DNA of 64,000 nt from Piezodorus guildinii (Eukaryota > Arthropoda > Insecta > Hemiptera > Pentatomidae). Below are positions 21,771 to 31,689 of the stretch, piece by piece (position 1 is the first letter of the stretch; every line of letters begins with the position of its first letter). A model generated the notes under the pieces. The model made no database searches and had not been told where the DNA came from. It was given only the letters and a program-made list of their open reading frames with translations. The position numbers were made by a program, and so were the translations under genes. Where the stretch lies: contig CM041294.1 in the NCBI GenBank assembly GCA_023052935.1, positions 154,691,399-154,755,398 on the forward strand. Direction: 5' to 3'.

Positions 21771-22639
21771 ATTATTCTGTTTCACATCTCTGAAATTTTT
21801 TTCCGTTTTTCCCTAAAAGGTACTTCGTCCAGATCATACACACTGGACATGACCGAACTATCGATTCTAGCAACCAGTCGTAAATAATCGATATATAGGG
21901 AACAGCTGAAGAAAATATGGGCCTCCTATATATTACCGAGTTAAAAATATATTGCCGCCCACGAGGCAGTAGGCAGTATATCAAGGGACCGCTGATCCTT
22001 TCCTGGCTTGGGTATAAATCCGTTGAGGGCACTCTTATCGCTAATTAATTTATTGTCTCAACCCCGTGTCAGTCCGCCTGTCCGCTAGGATTCTGTCTTA
22101 GATTCCTCTTGAATATTTTATTTATACGTTCCAGGCGGGGACTTCCATTCATTACTATAAGTGAGTAATGAATGGCCTGTCTATCGTTTGAATGGTAATG
22201 GATTGAATTGTCTACGTGACACCTGTTGGAGGCAATCATGTTACAAGGCATTCATATCAAGAATACAGTGGCTGTATCGTGAATATATATCACTGATGGT
22301 GAATATTGAGGATTTATCTTTTTCCTTCTTTTTTTTCATTTTTTAGTCGTCTTATTTTTTTCTCGAAAAAACCTATTCTCACCTTATACCGATAGTATCC
22401 GCTAATCAGATTTTAAAGTCAATAACTATATCTGCTTTATACCAATAGAGCTTATTTAAGTTATAACTGATTTGCCAAAAAATTACTGAAAATTCTTATA
22501 AATTCCTGTCTTCAGTTTTTTTTTCTAAATTATACAAACATTAGTAATTAGAAAATCCTAAGTCAACTTAGAGTGTCTTAAAATGTAAAATATTTGATTA
22601 AAAGATCATTTACTAATTTCTGAGTTCTAATTTTTAGTA
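21771..22639. other. Unassigned AT-rich DNA with a small perfect hairpin
   Basis: CCATTCATTACT at 22145 is repeated inverted at 22164-22175 with a 7-nt loop. No gene was seen. Confidence 0.4.
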
Positions 22640-22859
22640 GACAGACGCTCTTGACTATAAAAGCCTCTTTTATTTAACAATCATAAGACCTATTTCGACT
22701 TAGGGAATTGCTTTGTGTCTCTACTAAACCATTGAATTCTTGCTGTATATAATCCTCCTATCTTGAAATCATCATCGCTCCCTACTTTGTCACTAATAAA
22801 CTCATCCATAACGACCTTAATGTTCCATATGTTGCTGATATTTCCCAAAACAGGTAATA
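22640..22859 (+). pseudogene. Decayed J2 LINE C-terminus, interrupted by mariner copy 2
   Basis: DNA similar to other J2 copies can be followed: ATAAGACCTATTTCGACTTA, CTACTAAACCATTGAATTC, CTCCCTACTTTGTCAC and GACCTTAATGTTCCATATGT. The alignment breaks at the mariner TA site. Confidence 0.7.
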
Positions 22860-22861
22860 TA

Positions 22862-23701
22862 TTAGGTTGTGACATGAAATGTCCGTTTTCAAGGTAAAGG
22901 ATTTTTATTAAAAATACGATATGAAAACAAGATAATTTTATTCGAAGTATTTACCTTCTTTTTCTACACATTTTTCCCAAAACTCTGAGCTTTGAAGTGA
23001 AACAAAATCTGAAAACGCACTTTTCACTTGATCGTCATTTTCAAAAAGTTTTCCTTTGACGGACAAGTTGGGAGAATATGGTGAGTGCGAAGAAGTTCTT
23101 TCAATTTTTGCACGGTATGTTTTGAAACATTGGGTCTTGCTCTGCCGCTCAGTGAGATCTTGAGGTACCCATGTATCGAGCTTTTTTACTTTCCCAATAC
23201 ACTTTAAATGTCTGGAAACGGTAGATGCACTTGCATTTAGTTGTGTTGAGAGTCCTTTAACTGTTTGGTAGGGGTTTCCTTCTACTTTATGTTTGAGGAC
23301 ATCGTTGTCTATTACGGACGGAGGTCTTCCTCGGGGCAAGTTTTCCAAGTCGGCATCCCCAGCTGAAAACTTAGCAAACCAACGACCAATGGTACGTTCA
23401 TTAACACTCTCTTCCCCAAACGCCTTGCAAATATTTCTAGCGGCCTCAGCTGTTGAATGGCCGAGTTTAAACTCGTACAAAAATATTACCCGAAAATCGC
23501 GTGTTTCCATGTTCATATTTGGAGGTATACTATAAATGTGGGTAATTGATTGGGAAGCTAATGTTTATAATACAACGGTAGAGGATTAGTAACTGTTTAC
23601 TTTTAATATGTAAACATTGGAAAGAAAACAATAGAGACCTGCAAAATCCTTTATGTATTTCAGAAACTATAAAGACGGACATTTCATGTGAAACAACCCA
23701 A
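22862..23701 (-). mobile_element. Internally deleted mariner-like element, copy 2
   Basis: On the minus strand it starts TTGGGTTGTTTCACATGAAA and ends with the complement of TTAGGTTGTGACATGAAA, flanked by TA on both sides. It is 840 bp long. It shares its internal deletion junction with copy 1 but has lost a further stretch. Confidence 0.93.
22938..23516 (-). pseudogene. Mariner transposase deletion derivative with an open frame
   Basis: The 192-residue frame is uninterrupted. It keeps the N-terminal DNA-binding region (helix-turn-helix, LPRGRPPSV linker, second helix-turn-helix to about residue 120). It then jumps past the catalytic core into SVKGKLFENDDQVKSAF and the C-terminus. All three catalytic Asp positions are missing, so it cannot cut DNA. 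A DNA-binding-only product of this kind could in principle occupy TIRs and interfere with transposition; that is inference. Usual family length is about 345 residues. Confidence 0.9.
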
Positions 23702-23703
23702 TA

Positions 23704-24262
23704 TATTTCAGGACTCCATACCTACTAGACGTTCTTCCGTGAATCTTCCCACTAAGCTTTTATTGGTCCATAAACATTAACTTTTTAACCATTAATTACT
23801 AAATTATCTTTCTCGAACATCCATCTTTTATTTTCAGCATATATTCAATCAAGTATGTTTCATTTATTTATTATTATTATTATTTTAATGTATTTTTTAT
23901 TATTTATTTATTGGTTACTTATTCATTGACTCTTTTCAAGCTACATTTATTAATTTATCTTTTTATTTTTTTTAAATTACCTTATACATGTATTAATTTA
24001 TTATCTTACATAAACTTATTTACTATTAGTTTTATTTCATTATTGTGCTTCAAATTGATTTCGAAAGTTGTTGTTTTGATTTGTATCAATCTTTTTATTT
24101 AACTGTTCAGTATAATTATAAACATAAAATAGTTAGGGGTGTCTTTGCATGAGACTATACCCCTCCTTTGTCAATTGCTAGTAATTGTAATAACTGCTTG
24201 TATATAAACCCATGTATGGCTCACGCAGCCGATCTGAAAATAAAGAAATACTTAAAAAAATA
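23704..24262 (+). other. AT-rich DNA ending in a LINE-like 3' tail
   Basis: GGGTGTCTTTGCATGAGACTATACCCC and ..ATCTGAAAATAAAGAAATACTTAAAAAAA (24140-24262) look like a retrotransposon 3' UTR with a polyadenylation signal. No coding part was recognised. Confidence 0.35.
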
Positions 24263-25093
24263 AACATAGAGTTGCCGATGTCCCTTCCAGGTAGCGGGAA
24301 AAAATGAAATTATATATATATATACTTAATCATATCTATCATTGTTAACACAGCACAGCAATGTCTTTTTTAAGTTAGCAGATCTCTCTACCTAGCTTTC
24401 TTGTCACTGAAAATGCTACTTTATTTCTCGACTATGAGCTTTAGTTTGGTTGAATTCCATGAGGTAAATGAATGTTTTGTAATGAATAAAATTATGAGGG
24501 TAGAACTGTGCGGAAATAATTATAGAATTAAAAATTGTTGTTTGTCAAATTATCGTATAGAACATGTAAACGTGTTAGGTCTATCATTTTATGGATGACT
24601 TATTGTGCTAACCAAAATCTTGAAGTGCGATAATAATATATTGATTTAAAATCATTCCATTAATCAAACTGCAAAACCCGTTTTTCCTACCTCTATTCAC
24701 ATTAGTATAATCCTAAAGATGTATTTTTTTTTTTTTTTTTTTAAATTACTTCTTTTTAAACACCTGTCATGTCATCAATATTACAACAAGATAACAAGAT
24801 ATTTATACAATATTACAACAAGATATTTATCGCTAGATAACAACAAGAATACTTACTCATAAGCTTCAATTAGTCTTTAGTTAACGTTTTTATTCTTTTA
24901 TAATTGCTACTTCTATCTTCTTCTTCTTCTTCTTTCTCTCTCTCTATCCCTCTCACTCTCTCTCTATCTATCTATCTATCTTTCTCACTCACTCACACGC
25001 ATACGTTATACGCATGACTGAGCTCCTATTCCTGCGTTTTCCCTGACGTACCATCCGAGAGATGAATATAAGAAGTAATTTTAAAAAATCAGA
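24263..25093. other. AT-rich DNA with pyrimidine microsatellites
   Basis: (TTC)n, (CT)n and (CTAT)n runs occur at about 24915-24990. No gene was seen. Confidence 0.5.
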
Positions 25094-25560
25094 TGCTGTC
25101 AAAAGGAGACTAGATATAGGTCAGAGCGCTGACTGCCAAATAGGTCATATCCTGCTACGGTCAGTGCATCTAGTGCGGTCCTTTTTATATTTGATTGTTC
25201 CTATCTAGAAATATATATATATATACTCACATATATACATTCGAGCGTATATATTTGTTTTGGCTGACTGTGTCCTCTCTCGTATTTATGTTCTGGTTGG
25301 TGCAAAGGATATGTTTGGCCGTCGATCAAATCTCCCGGTTCCTGGATCCTCACGAAAGTTATCAAGTTGTCAATCAATAAAGCGTTGCTTATTAAAATCA
25401 AATCCGACTGTGGAATTATATTTTGCGCTAACCTTTATGACGGCGATGACTCCACTTCCTCTCCTCCGGCGAAGAAGGAGTAAAACTATTATAGGAGGAG
25501 TGACATTTCGCCAAGAGATAGCCCCTTCATCAGAAGACTAGTTGTGTTATTTCTGGCCTT
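25094..25560. other. Unclassified GC-richer repeat-like segment, possible solo LTR
   Basis: It contains a TATATATA stretch, CAATCAATAAAGCG like a polyadenylation signal, and a hammerhead-like motif near its right end. No clean TG..CA ends or target duplication were found, so the LTR idea is weak. Confidence 0.25.
25499..25535 (-). ncRNA. Hammerhead-like core, divergent
   Basis: Minus strand: CTGATGA, then AGGGGC and a weakly paired hairpin to TTGGC, then GAAATGTCAC. Core boxes are intact, but stem I (GCC/GGC in other copies) is not and stem III reads ATGT. Confidence 0.35.
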
Positions 25561-25929
25561 TAGGGAGAGCGATGGGCCGTGTCTGGGAATGCGTTGGCAC
25601 TCCCTGCCCTCGCACAAATACGCTTCCTTCCTCGTAGCCTTACCTAGCTTCTCTATTGTCTTTTTTTTTCCCCTTTACGCATTTACTATTTATACACCTT
25701 AGTTTTTATTTATTTATTTTTTCTCATATTAGGAAAATTATTTAATCTATGTCCTTATATTCTTTACTAGAGGACCCCACCCCTGCTTCGCACAGGTGCA
25801 ATATAAATGAGGAATTATTTATGTTTGAAAAATCTCTGTTGAACCGATTTAGAATTTGTAGCTTTGGGAGTTTAAGTCTATCGAAATGAAAAGTGCAATC
25901 AACAAGAAAATATGTTTATTTTATAACGT
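25561..25929. other. Unassigned sequence
   Basis: Nothing recognised apart from pyrimidine-rich runs. Confidence 0.3.
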
Positions 25930-26625
25930 CTATTCATTTTTTTTAATTTTTTAAACTTCTTTATTCGAATCAAAACACAGACATATTACAGCGCAAGTAG
26001 AAGTCACTATCCCACTAAGGCGAGTCCGTATGTGGGAAAAGAGTTCACCTGCGGCAATTCAATAAAAGTACAATAACAAACAGTAACAGTACACAGTATG
26101 ATACAATACAATACCTAAATAATATAACACAATTTCATAAAGAAACAGTAACACACTACACGGCAAAAACAATATAATACATAAGGTAATAAAATACAAT
26201 TATAAAGAAAAAGTAACACACTACACAGTATAAAGCTGTAATTGACTAAGCAAAAAAGCTATAAGGAATACATATACATATATACAAGATATAAAATTAA
26301 GGCATGCAAATATAAAATTGAATTACATAATGCCTAATTGATACAAAAACAATTATAAGAAACAGTTAAACAGTACACAGAAATAAACTGTAATTGACTA
26401 AACCAAAAGCAATAAGGAAGTTCATATATGAATACAAATTCATATATACAAGATATAAAATTAAGGCAAGTTAATACAAGATTGAATTACATGATAAGCA
26501 ATATAAAGATACATAACATAGCACACAGTATCAAATTGACAAAATCAAAAGTCAATAAAGAATACATATACTTGTGTACAGGATAAATATCAGAATTAGT
26601 GACGCAGGCTGGCATTGACGACATG
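25930..26625 (-). repeat. LINE-like 3' region with tandem repeats of about 145 bp
   Basis: The left edge (TTTTTTTAAACTTCTTTATTCGAA) resembles the 3' edge of the CR1/L2-like element at 31697. Units with CTGTAATTGACTAA, ATAAGGAA, TATACAAGATATAAAATTAAGGCA and GAATTACAT recur at 26213-26338, 26363-26502 and, truncated, at 26512-26582. No frame is present. Confidence 0.55.
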
Positions 26626-26930
26626 TCTAGAGCGATGAGTAAATATTATTATATTTAATCATGGTACAGTGGAGAATATGACCGATTTGGGAGGACGAAA
26701 TTCTGAAACTTGCCTATATTTAAACATTGGGGTTCCAGATTACGGGAAAACAATCTATTATATTAATAAGTCTAAAGTTTTGTTTTTATGCCTATCATCA
26801 TCATATTGTCATAAGTTGTATCTATAATAATTAAGTATGTTGGTATATTTTCTGTTTTATTTTAAATGTTATCATTGTCACTACATTAAACAAAAAAAAT
26901 TTTTTTATTATCGCATGAATATGTATCTCT
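26626..26930. other. AT-rich DNA, nothing recognised
   Basis: No frame or repeat was assigned. Confidence 0.3.
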
Positions 26931-26948
26931 TCTGTTCTCATGTTTGTA

Positions 26949-26988
26949 GCCCTAATAATGGCTCACAAGCTTGAGCCGAAACGTCGGC
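26949..26988 (+). ncRNA. Hammerhead-like core with mutated CTGATGA (family H2)
   Basis: GCC/GGC stem I, GGCTC/GAGCC stem II, GAAACGT and a GTC cleavage triplet are all kept, but the core reads CTAATAA. Changes of the two invariant G residues should abolish catalysis. It is the same family as 43861-43899, sharing a tail of AAATTAAAATATTT. Confidence 0.5.
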
Positions 26989-27439
26989 AAAATTAAAATA
27001 TTTAAAAAAATATTGACTCCTGATTATTTCCTTCTATAACATGAAAACTAACATAATTACGTTTTTTACACGATTAGCGAGCCCAAGTGCCCAAAATCGA
27101 ATATATTTGCAAAATCTAAAACTTGCCTACATATAACTTGAAATCAGATTGGGGAATATACAACAAATGTAATTATTGGCTCGAGTGGCGTAAATCTGCT
27201 GATAGATGTATTTTAAATCATTAAGGAAACTCTTCAAATTATAGATCGTAAAACTTTTGATTCGGAGTGTTATGTCTGAAAATGTATATATCACCCAAAA
27301 TGCAAAAAATTTTGCAATATTTAAAGATTAGAAGAATTTATGAAACAAATCCTTGACGGTTTTATAGTTTTTTTGTTATTAAATAGGCGCACTCATTTAA
27401 GACTTGCTAAATTAACTCTATTGGTATATTGCAGAGTAT
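26989..27439. other. H2 tail, then unassigned AT-rich DNA
   Basis: The H2 tail runs to about 27040. No gene was seen beyond. Confidence 0.35.
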
Positions 27440-28137
27440 ATTCAATAACGAGTCTGGAAATATAAGTTTAAAACAACTTCATATTAACTTGTACGATTTA
27501 TTTTATTCCATATTATCTTTTCTAAAACCTTTCGCTTTCCAACGGTATATCATACGTTCATATTACTACTTCTATTTCAGGAATAATTTGTTGATGACTT
27601 GGTTACAGAAAATTTATTTTTCCTTTGAAATTGCAATGTATTTTACTTTTAAATATCCAAGAAAGAATGCCCTAAATGATTGTGAAAACCATATAAAAAT
27701 CCGTCTAGTTGCTTTGAAGATCGCGGAAACATGGAATAGTGGTGTCATTTTATATATAGAGAGAGATATGCTTACCACTCGTTCCTCTGTTAATTCAGTA
27801 AGCACTAGCTCCTAGCACATAAACTTCTATAGTTATAGACATAAAATTTAATGGCATTTAATATTATTTATGTTTCATTCTGATTGCAATATTCTGACGG
27901 AACTTAAATGACGATATTTTAAATTTTCTTCCTCTGGCGTACCTTTAATTTTGTAGATTCGTAAAATTATTCATACCATTTTGTTGATAAATAATGCATT
28001 AAAAAATGGATAATTAATACATGTTTTGGGACTTCCTTAGTTCAAATGATCAAGAAAAATGATTTGTGTTTGTGTTACGTCTAACTCAAAAACTAAAAGT
28101 TGTACGAAACTGAAATTTCAAATTTAAGTTTAAACAA
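27440..28137. repeat. Rearranged R1 copy, target of a J2 insertion
   Basis: Positions 27440-27640 match R1 in reverse (CTTTCCAACGGTATATCATACGT). Positions 27831-28125 match it forward, with the middle part (CTGACGGAACTTAAATG) before the start part (ACGAAACTGAAATTTCA). The R1 copy continues after the J2 insertion at 29170. Confidence 0.7.
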
Positions 28138-29018
28138 TGTATTTCCTTTTAATCCGTTCCTACCTTACAGATAGAACCTTCCAAGTTCAACATAATCTCT
28201 CCTACTCATCCGTATTCACCCAATCAGCCGGTGTACCTCAAGGTAGTATACTGGGTCCGATCCTTTATACAGTGTATACAGCTGATATTCCCATCCAACC
28301 AAACACTACCCTTACCACTTTCGCCGATGTCACATGTATGTTATCTGTGAATAATGATCCTGTTGTTGCATCCCAAATCCTACAGAGCCATCTATCAGCC
28401 ATCGAAGAATGGTGTCAGAACTGGAGAATCAAAATAAATCCTAATAAATCACATCAAATAACCTTCACTCTACGACGTAAACCTATGACTTTCTGCCCCG
28501 CCGTATCCTTTAACAACATCTTACTAACTCCTGTTGAACAGATCCCTTACTTAATACTAAACCTAGACAAACGCCTCACGTGGAACCCTCATACTAGATT
28601 GATACGTCAGGAAACTGCTCGTAGATACCGATTACTACAACACTTACTCGACAAACGCTCAAAACTTTCTATTTCCTACAAAAAACTAATTTATATAACC
28701 ATTATAAGGCCTATTTGGACCTACGGCATTGAGTTATGGGGGTCCACTAAACCATCAAATTCCTCTCGCATCCAATCCCTGCAATCCAAGATCCTTCGAA
28801 AAATCCTTAATGCTCCATACTTTGTTACAAATAAAATTATCCATAAAGACCTAAATATCCCATTAGTTGAAGACTTGGCCCGATCCAGATATACATCCTT
28901 CTATTCCAAACTTCCTGCCCACTCAAACCCGCTTATCCGTGACCTCTCCTCAACATCCATTCCTGACAATCCACCGAGGCGACTTAAAAGAAGATGGCCA
29001 AGAGATCTCTTATCATAA
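28138..29018 (+). pseudogene. J2 reverse transcriptase, C-terminal half
   Basis: About 293 codons stay open up to TAA 29016-29018. The frame contains AGVPQGSILGPILYTVYTAD, FADV at the catalytic position, NLDKRLTWNPH, RPIWTYGIELWGSTKPSN and RRLKRRWPRDLLS. The second catalytic Asp of the (F/Y)ADD box is Val, so even its full-length source, if it shared the change, would be inactive. The endonuclease and RT motifs up to motif A are missing because of 5' truncation. Confidence 0.92.
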
Positions 29019-29157
29019 ATAGGTCATTGGAGTTCTACCAATGGGTAGTTTCTCCACTGGACAATCATGTGTCTTAATCTCAAATCTGTCCCATTTACTT
29101 GTTGTATTTAAGAAATACAGTTGTAAATTTCTCTGAATAAATAAATAAAAAAAAAAA
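28138..29157 (+). mobile_element. 5'-truncated J2 Jockey-type LINE with target duplication
   Basis: It is flanked by AAGTTTAAACAA at 28126-28137 and 29158-29169. It contains 3' half of ORF2, a short 3' UTR (..ATACAGTTGTAAATTTCTC TGAATAAATAAA) and an A-run. It is the youngest-looking J2 copy in the window. Confidence 0.92.
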
Positions 29158-29263
29158 AAGTTTAAACAACATTCTTAATTTTAAATTAATTCCTAGGAGA
29201 CTTGTACCTTTTGATTATTATACGGCTATTTGACAATACATAGTTCCTCGTTTTTCAGAAGAA

Positions 29264-29458
29264 ATGGAAGATTCGTACCAATCGCAACGTTTAAATACCG
29301 TGATAAGGGCATGGAACCTGCCAGTTGATCCAATCCTAGATCCTTGGTTGCCAATGGACTGTGAAGGATCGACAACTCCATGGATTGATATTGTCACAAG
29401 GTCTTCTTTGGAATATGCAGCTTCTGGGCGAGGGAGACTACTAGTAGATTATTTGTGA
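29264..29458 (+). other. 64-codon ORF of high complexity, possible coding exon
   Basis: A polypyrimidine stretch and CAG (..CGTTTTTCAG) precede the frame at about 29255, as at a splice acceptor. The frame runs MEDSYQSQRLNTVIRAW.. through PVDPILDPWLPMDCEG to RLLVDYL and a stop at 29456-29458. It lacks repeats, is balanced in composition and contains many Trp, Pro and Asp residues, unlike chance frames around it. I do not recognise the family. It could be a terminal exon, a domesticated or unrecognised element fragment, or chance. Confidence 0.3.
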
Positions 29459-29609
29459 TTATTTATGTTACAAATAATCAACTACTACAATGTTGTTTTG
29501 TTTTTTCTATTCTTAATTGATCAAATTCATTATATATCTATATTTGTTAATGCTTATTACCGCTGCCATCCTCTGTGTTCCATGGCCCAACCCGGCCAAA
29601 AATACATTT
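29459..29609. other. Short unassigned stretch
   Basis: AT-rich with no motif. A SINE-D copy follows. Confidence 0.3.
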
Positions 29610-29832
29610 CTGTTCTCTACATAACAACTTTCTATGCCAAGGTCACGGGTTCGAATTCGGTAGATGGCCCTAGGAGTTTTTTATAGAAGAAAAAATTTCT
29701 TCTTGATGCCGTCCTTTAAAGGGAACGTTAAGTGGTGTTCCGGAGCCCTAATTAAGCCTTGATGTACAAAATTTAGGACTCCTACTGTACCATCATCCAA
29801 CTAGTCTTTGTAAATGAACTTAATTTAATAAA
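29610..29832 (+). mobile_element. SINE-D, slightly truncated
   Basis: ACTTTCTATGCCAAGGTC, a B-box-like GGGTTCGAATTC, GATGGCCCTAGGA, ATGCCGTCCTTTAAAGGGAACGTTA and CAAAATTTAGGACTCC match the order of the fuller copy at 39885. It ends in an A-rich AATAAACAAACA tail. Confidence 0.8.
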
Positions 29833-30057
29833 CAAACAGATAATTATGAAAAAGACAAACGCTAGAAGGAATAGCAACGTCTAAAGCAGGTGTTGCATCA
29901 ATAAATTTAAGATTTTTTTAAGAAAGTAGTCTTTAGTAAGTTTTTTCTTAAATAATATTTTTTTTTTCTTGGTTCCTCAAATAAAATTATATTTTCAAAA
30001 ACGCTCTTAAATTCGTAACTAAACACTCTTTAACACTTCCGGCTGAGGCAGAATTAT

Positions 30058-30249
30058 TTCTTCTGTTATTCCAACCCTGGGTATGGAGACCCTTCCCAAA
30101 ATTGAGGAAAAAACCTGGAGGCCGAGCTTGAATTAGGCATAATCAAGTCCTTGCACTGTCGTTGGCCATCATGAAACAGTTCGAATCTCTATATGAATTG
30201 AATCTGAGACCCTTCATGGATTGTAATGGTACAAGTTTTTTTTTTCTTA
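30058..30249 (+). mobile_element. SINE-A, 5'-truncated, T-rich tail
   Basis: TATGGAGACCCTTCC, AAAACCTGGAGGCCGAGC, GCACTGTCGTTGGCC, GAAACAGTTCGAA and CCCTTCATGGATTGTAATGG are followed by a run of ten T. The tRNA-like head is missing. Confidence 0.8.
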
Positions 30250-30429
30250 AACTCTGCTTTATTATTTATTTTATGTAGTGTATCTCCCAAAGCTTGTTTA
30301 TTGTTGCATATTACAATTTTCCAGAGTGCTGGATAAAATGTTCACATTTTAAATGTTACATTTTCACTTCTAAGTTAATATAATTAACGAGAAGACAAAA
30401 CATACACAAAAAAAATACCCAATACATAA

Positions 30430-30975
30430 ATTAAAAAACCCTCATACATGACTGAAACGACAAGAAACTGCACGACTACTTCAACACTTACTAGACAAAT
30501 GTTCTAATCTTCCACTTAACTACAAATAACTCATTTACATGACTATCATAAGGCGATATGGACTTACGGAGTAGAACTTTGGGGTTCTACTAAACCATCA
30601 TATTCTTCTCGTATCCACAATCCAAAATCCTCAATGTTCCTTATTTTGTGAGGAATAAACTCATCAATAAAGACCTTAATGTTCCATATGTTGCTGATTT
30701 GGTTCGATCTAGATATCATTCCTATCATTACAAACTCCATTCTCACCCTAATCCTCAAGGTTCAATCCTTTCTTTCTCTTCAATTCCTGACGATCCTCCG
30801 ATGCGTCTGAAAATAAGATAGCCCCGAGACCTTCTAGCTTAGAATATTTTTAGAGTGCTTCAATCGAGAAGCTTCTCTACATGTGTTTCATGCCTTTTTA
30901 TATTTCACTCAAATTTACTTGTATTCCATTACACAGTTGTTAATTCCAATAAATTAATAAAACATGGAAAAAATT
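30430..30975 (+). pseudogene. Decayed J2 LINE C-terminus and 3' UTR
   Basis: CGACAAGAAACTGC, CACTTACTAGACAAATG, CGGAGTAGAACTTTGGGG, TCTACTAAACCATCATATTC, CTTCCGATGCGTCTGAAAA and the UTR end TTGTTAATTCCAATAAATTAA match other J2 copies. Internal deletions and stops are frequent. Confidence 0.8.
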
Positions 30976-31689
30976 ACAAGGTAAGGATTTTTTTTTTGGT
31001 AATGCAACCTTTACCTTCCTCTAATCCACGTATTCCAGCTTTTATTTTTGTAAATATTTAAAAAACATCATCGTTCACTTTTCCGGTTAAAGGGGTAAAT
31101 GCATTTTTAACAGATATTGTGTAAATACATCCTTCGGAAAGAACCAGTAAATACAATCTGTACAAAGACTTTTTTTTTCACTAGGTAGTGACCTTTTGCA
31201 TAAGGTGAATGGAGTTGCTAAATATATATCGATGCAATTTAAAAAGTGCAGCGGTTGCAATGCTGCCAATTCCGGCCAACTCTGACCTCGCTACTCCCCT
31301 AGCCTTTGTTTTTTATTTAAACAAGTCAGTTATTTCTCTTTAATCTATATTTGTCATTCTCACTCTCCGCTGATGGGAAATATCGAATCCCCTTTGAAAA
31401 CCTGCTGTATTTTTCTCTTAAAAACATTTTGCGAAAATTTTATTCGGATATAACACTATTTATATCCGATTTCTGGACCAATCTAGGATTGTGAACAATT
31501 ACAATTTCTCATATAAAGCTCATTTCATGAATATGAAATGTACATACCTTTATTGGTATATATCGATAAATCATTTCTTCAAGACAGGAATTTTTTTTTT
31601 TTTAATTCCACCCAAAACAACAATTCACCACCAGACAGAAATTAAGTTCGCTATTTATTTTTAATCATCTATGTTCATTTAAACATTAG
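30976..31689. other. AT-rich DNA, nothing recognised
   Basis: No frame or repeat was assigned. Confidence 0.35.

Noticed and set aside
25094..25560. Solo LTR of a retrovirus-like element
   Set aside because: No TG..CA termini, no target duplication and no internal coding sequence could be shown. Kept only as a weak possibility.
26213..26582. CRISPR-like array
   Set aside because: Units are long, diverged and contiguous with no unique spacers; the context is a eukaryotic LINE 3' region.
27429..27815. 128-codon plus-strand frame
   Set aside because: It lies across a rearranged R1 copy; Phe/Tyr-rich, no family match, not conserved with the 10319 copy.
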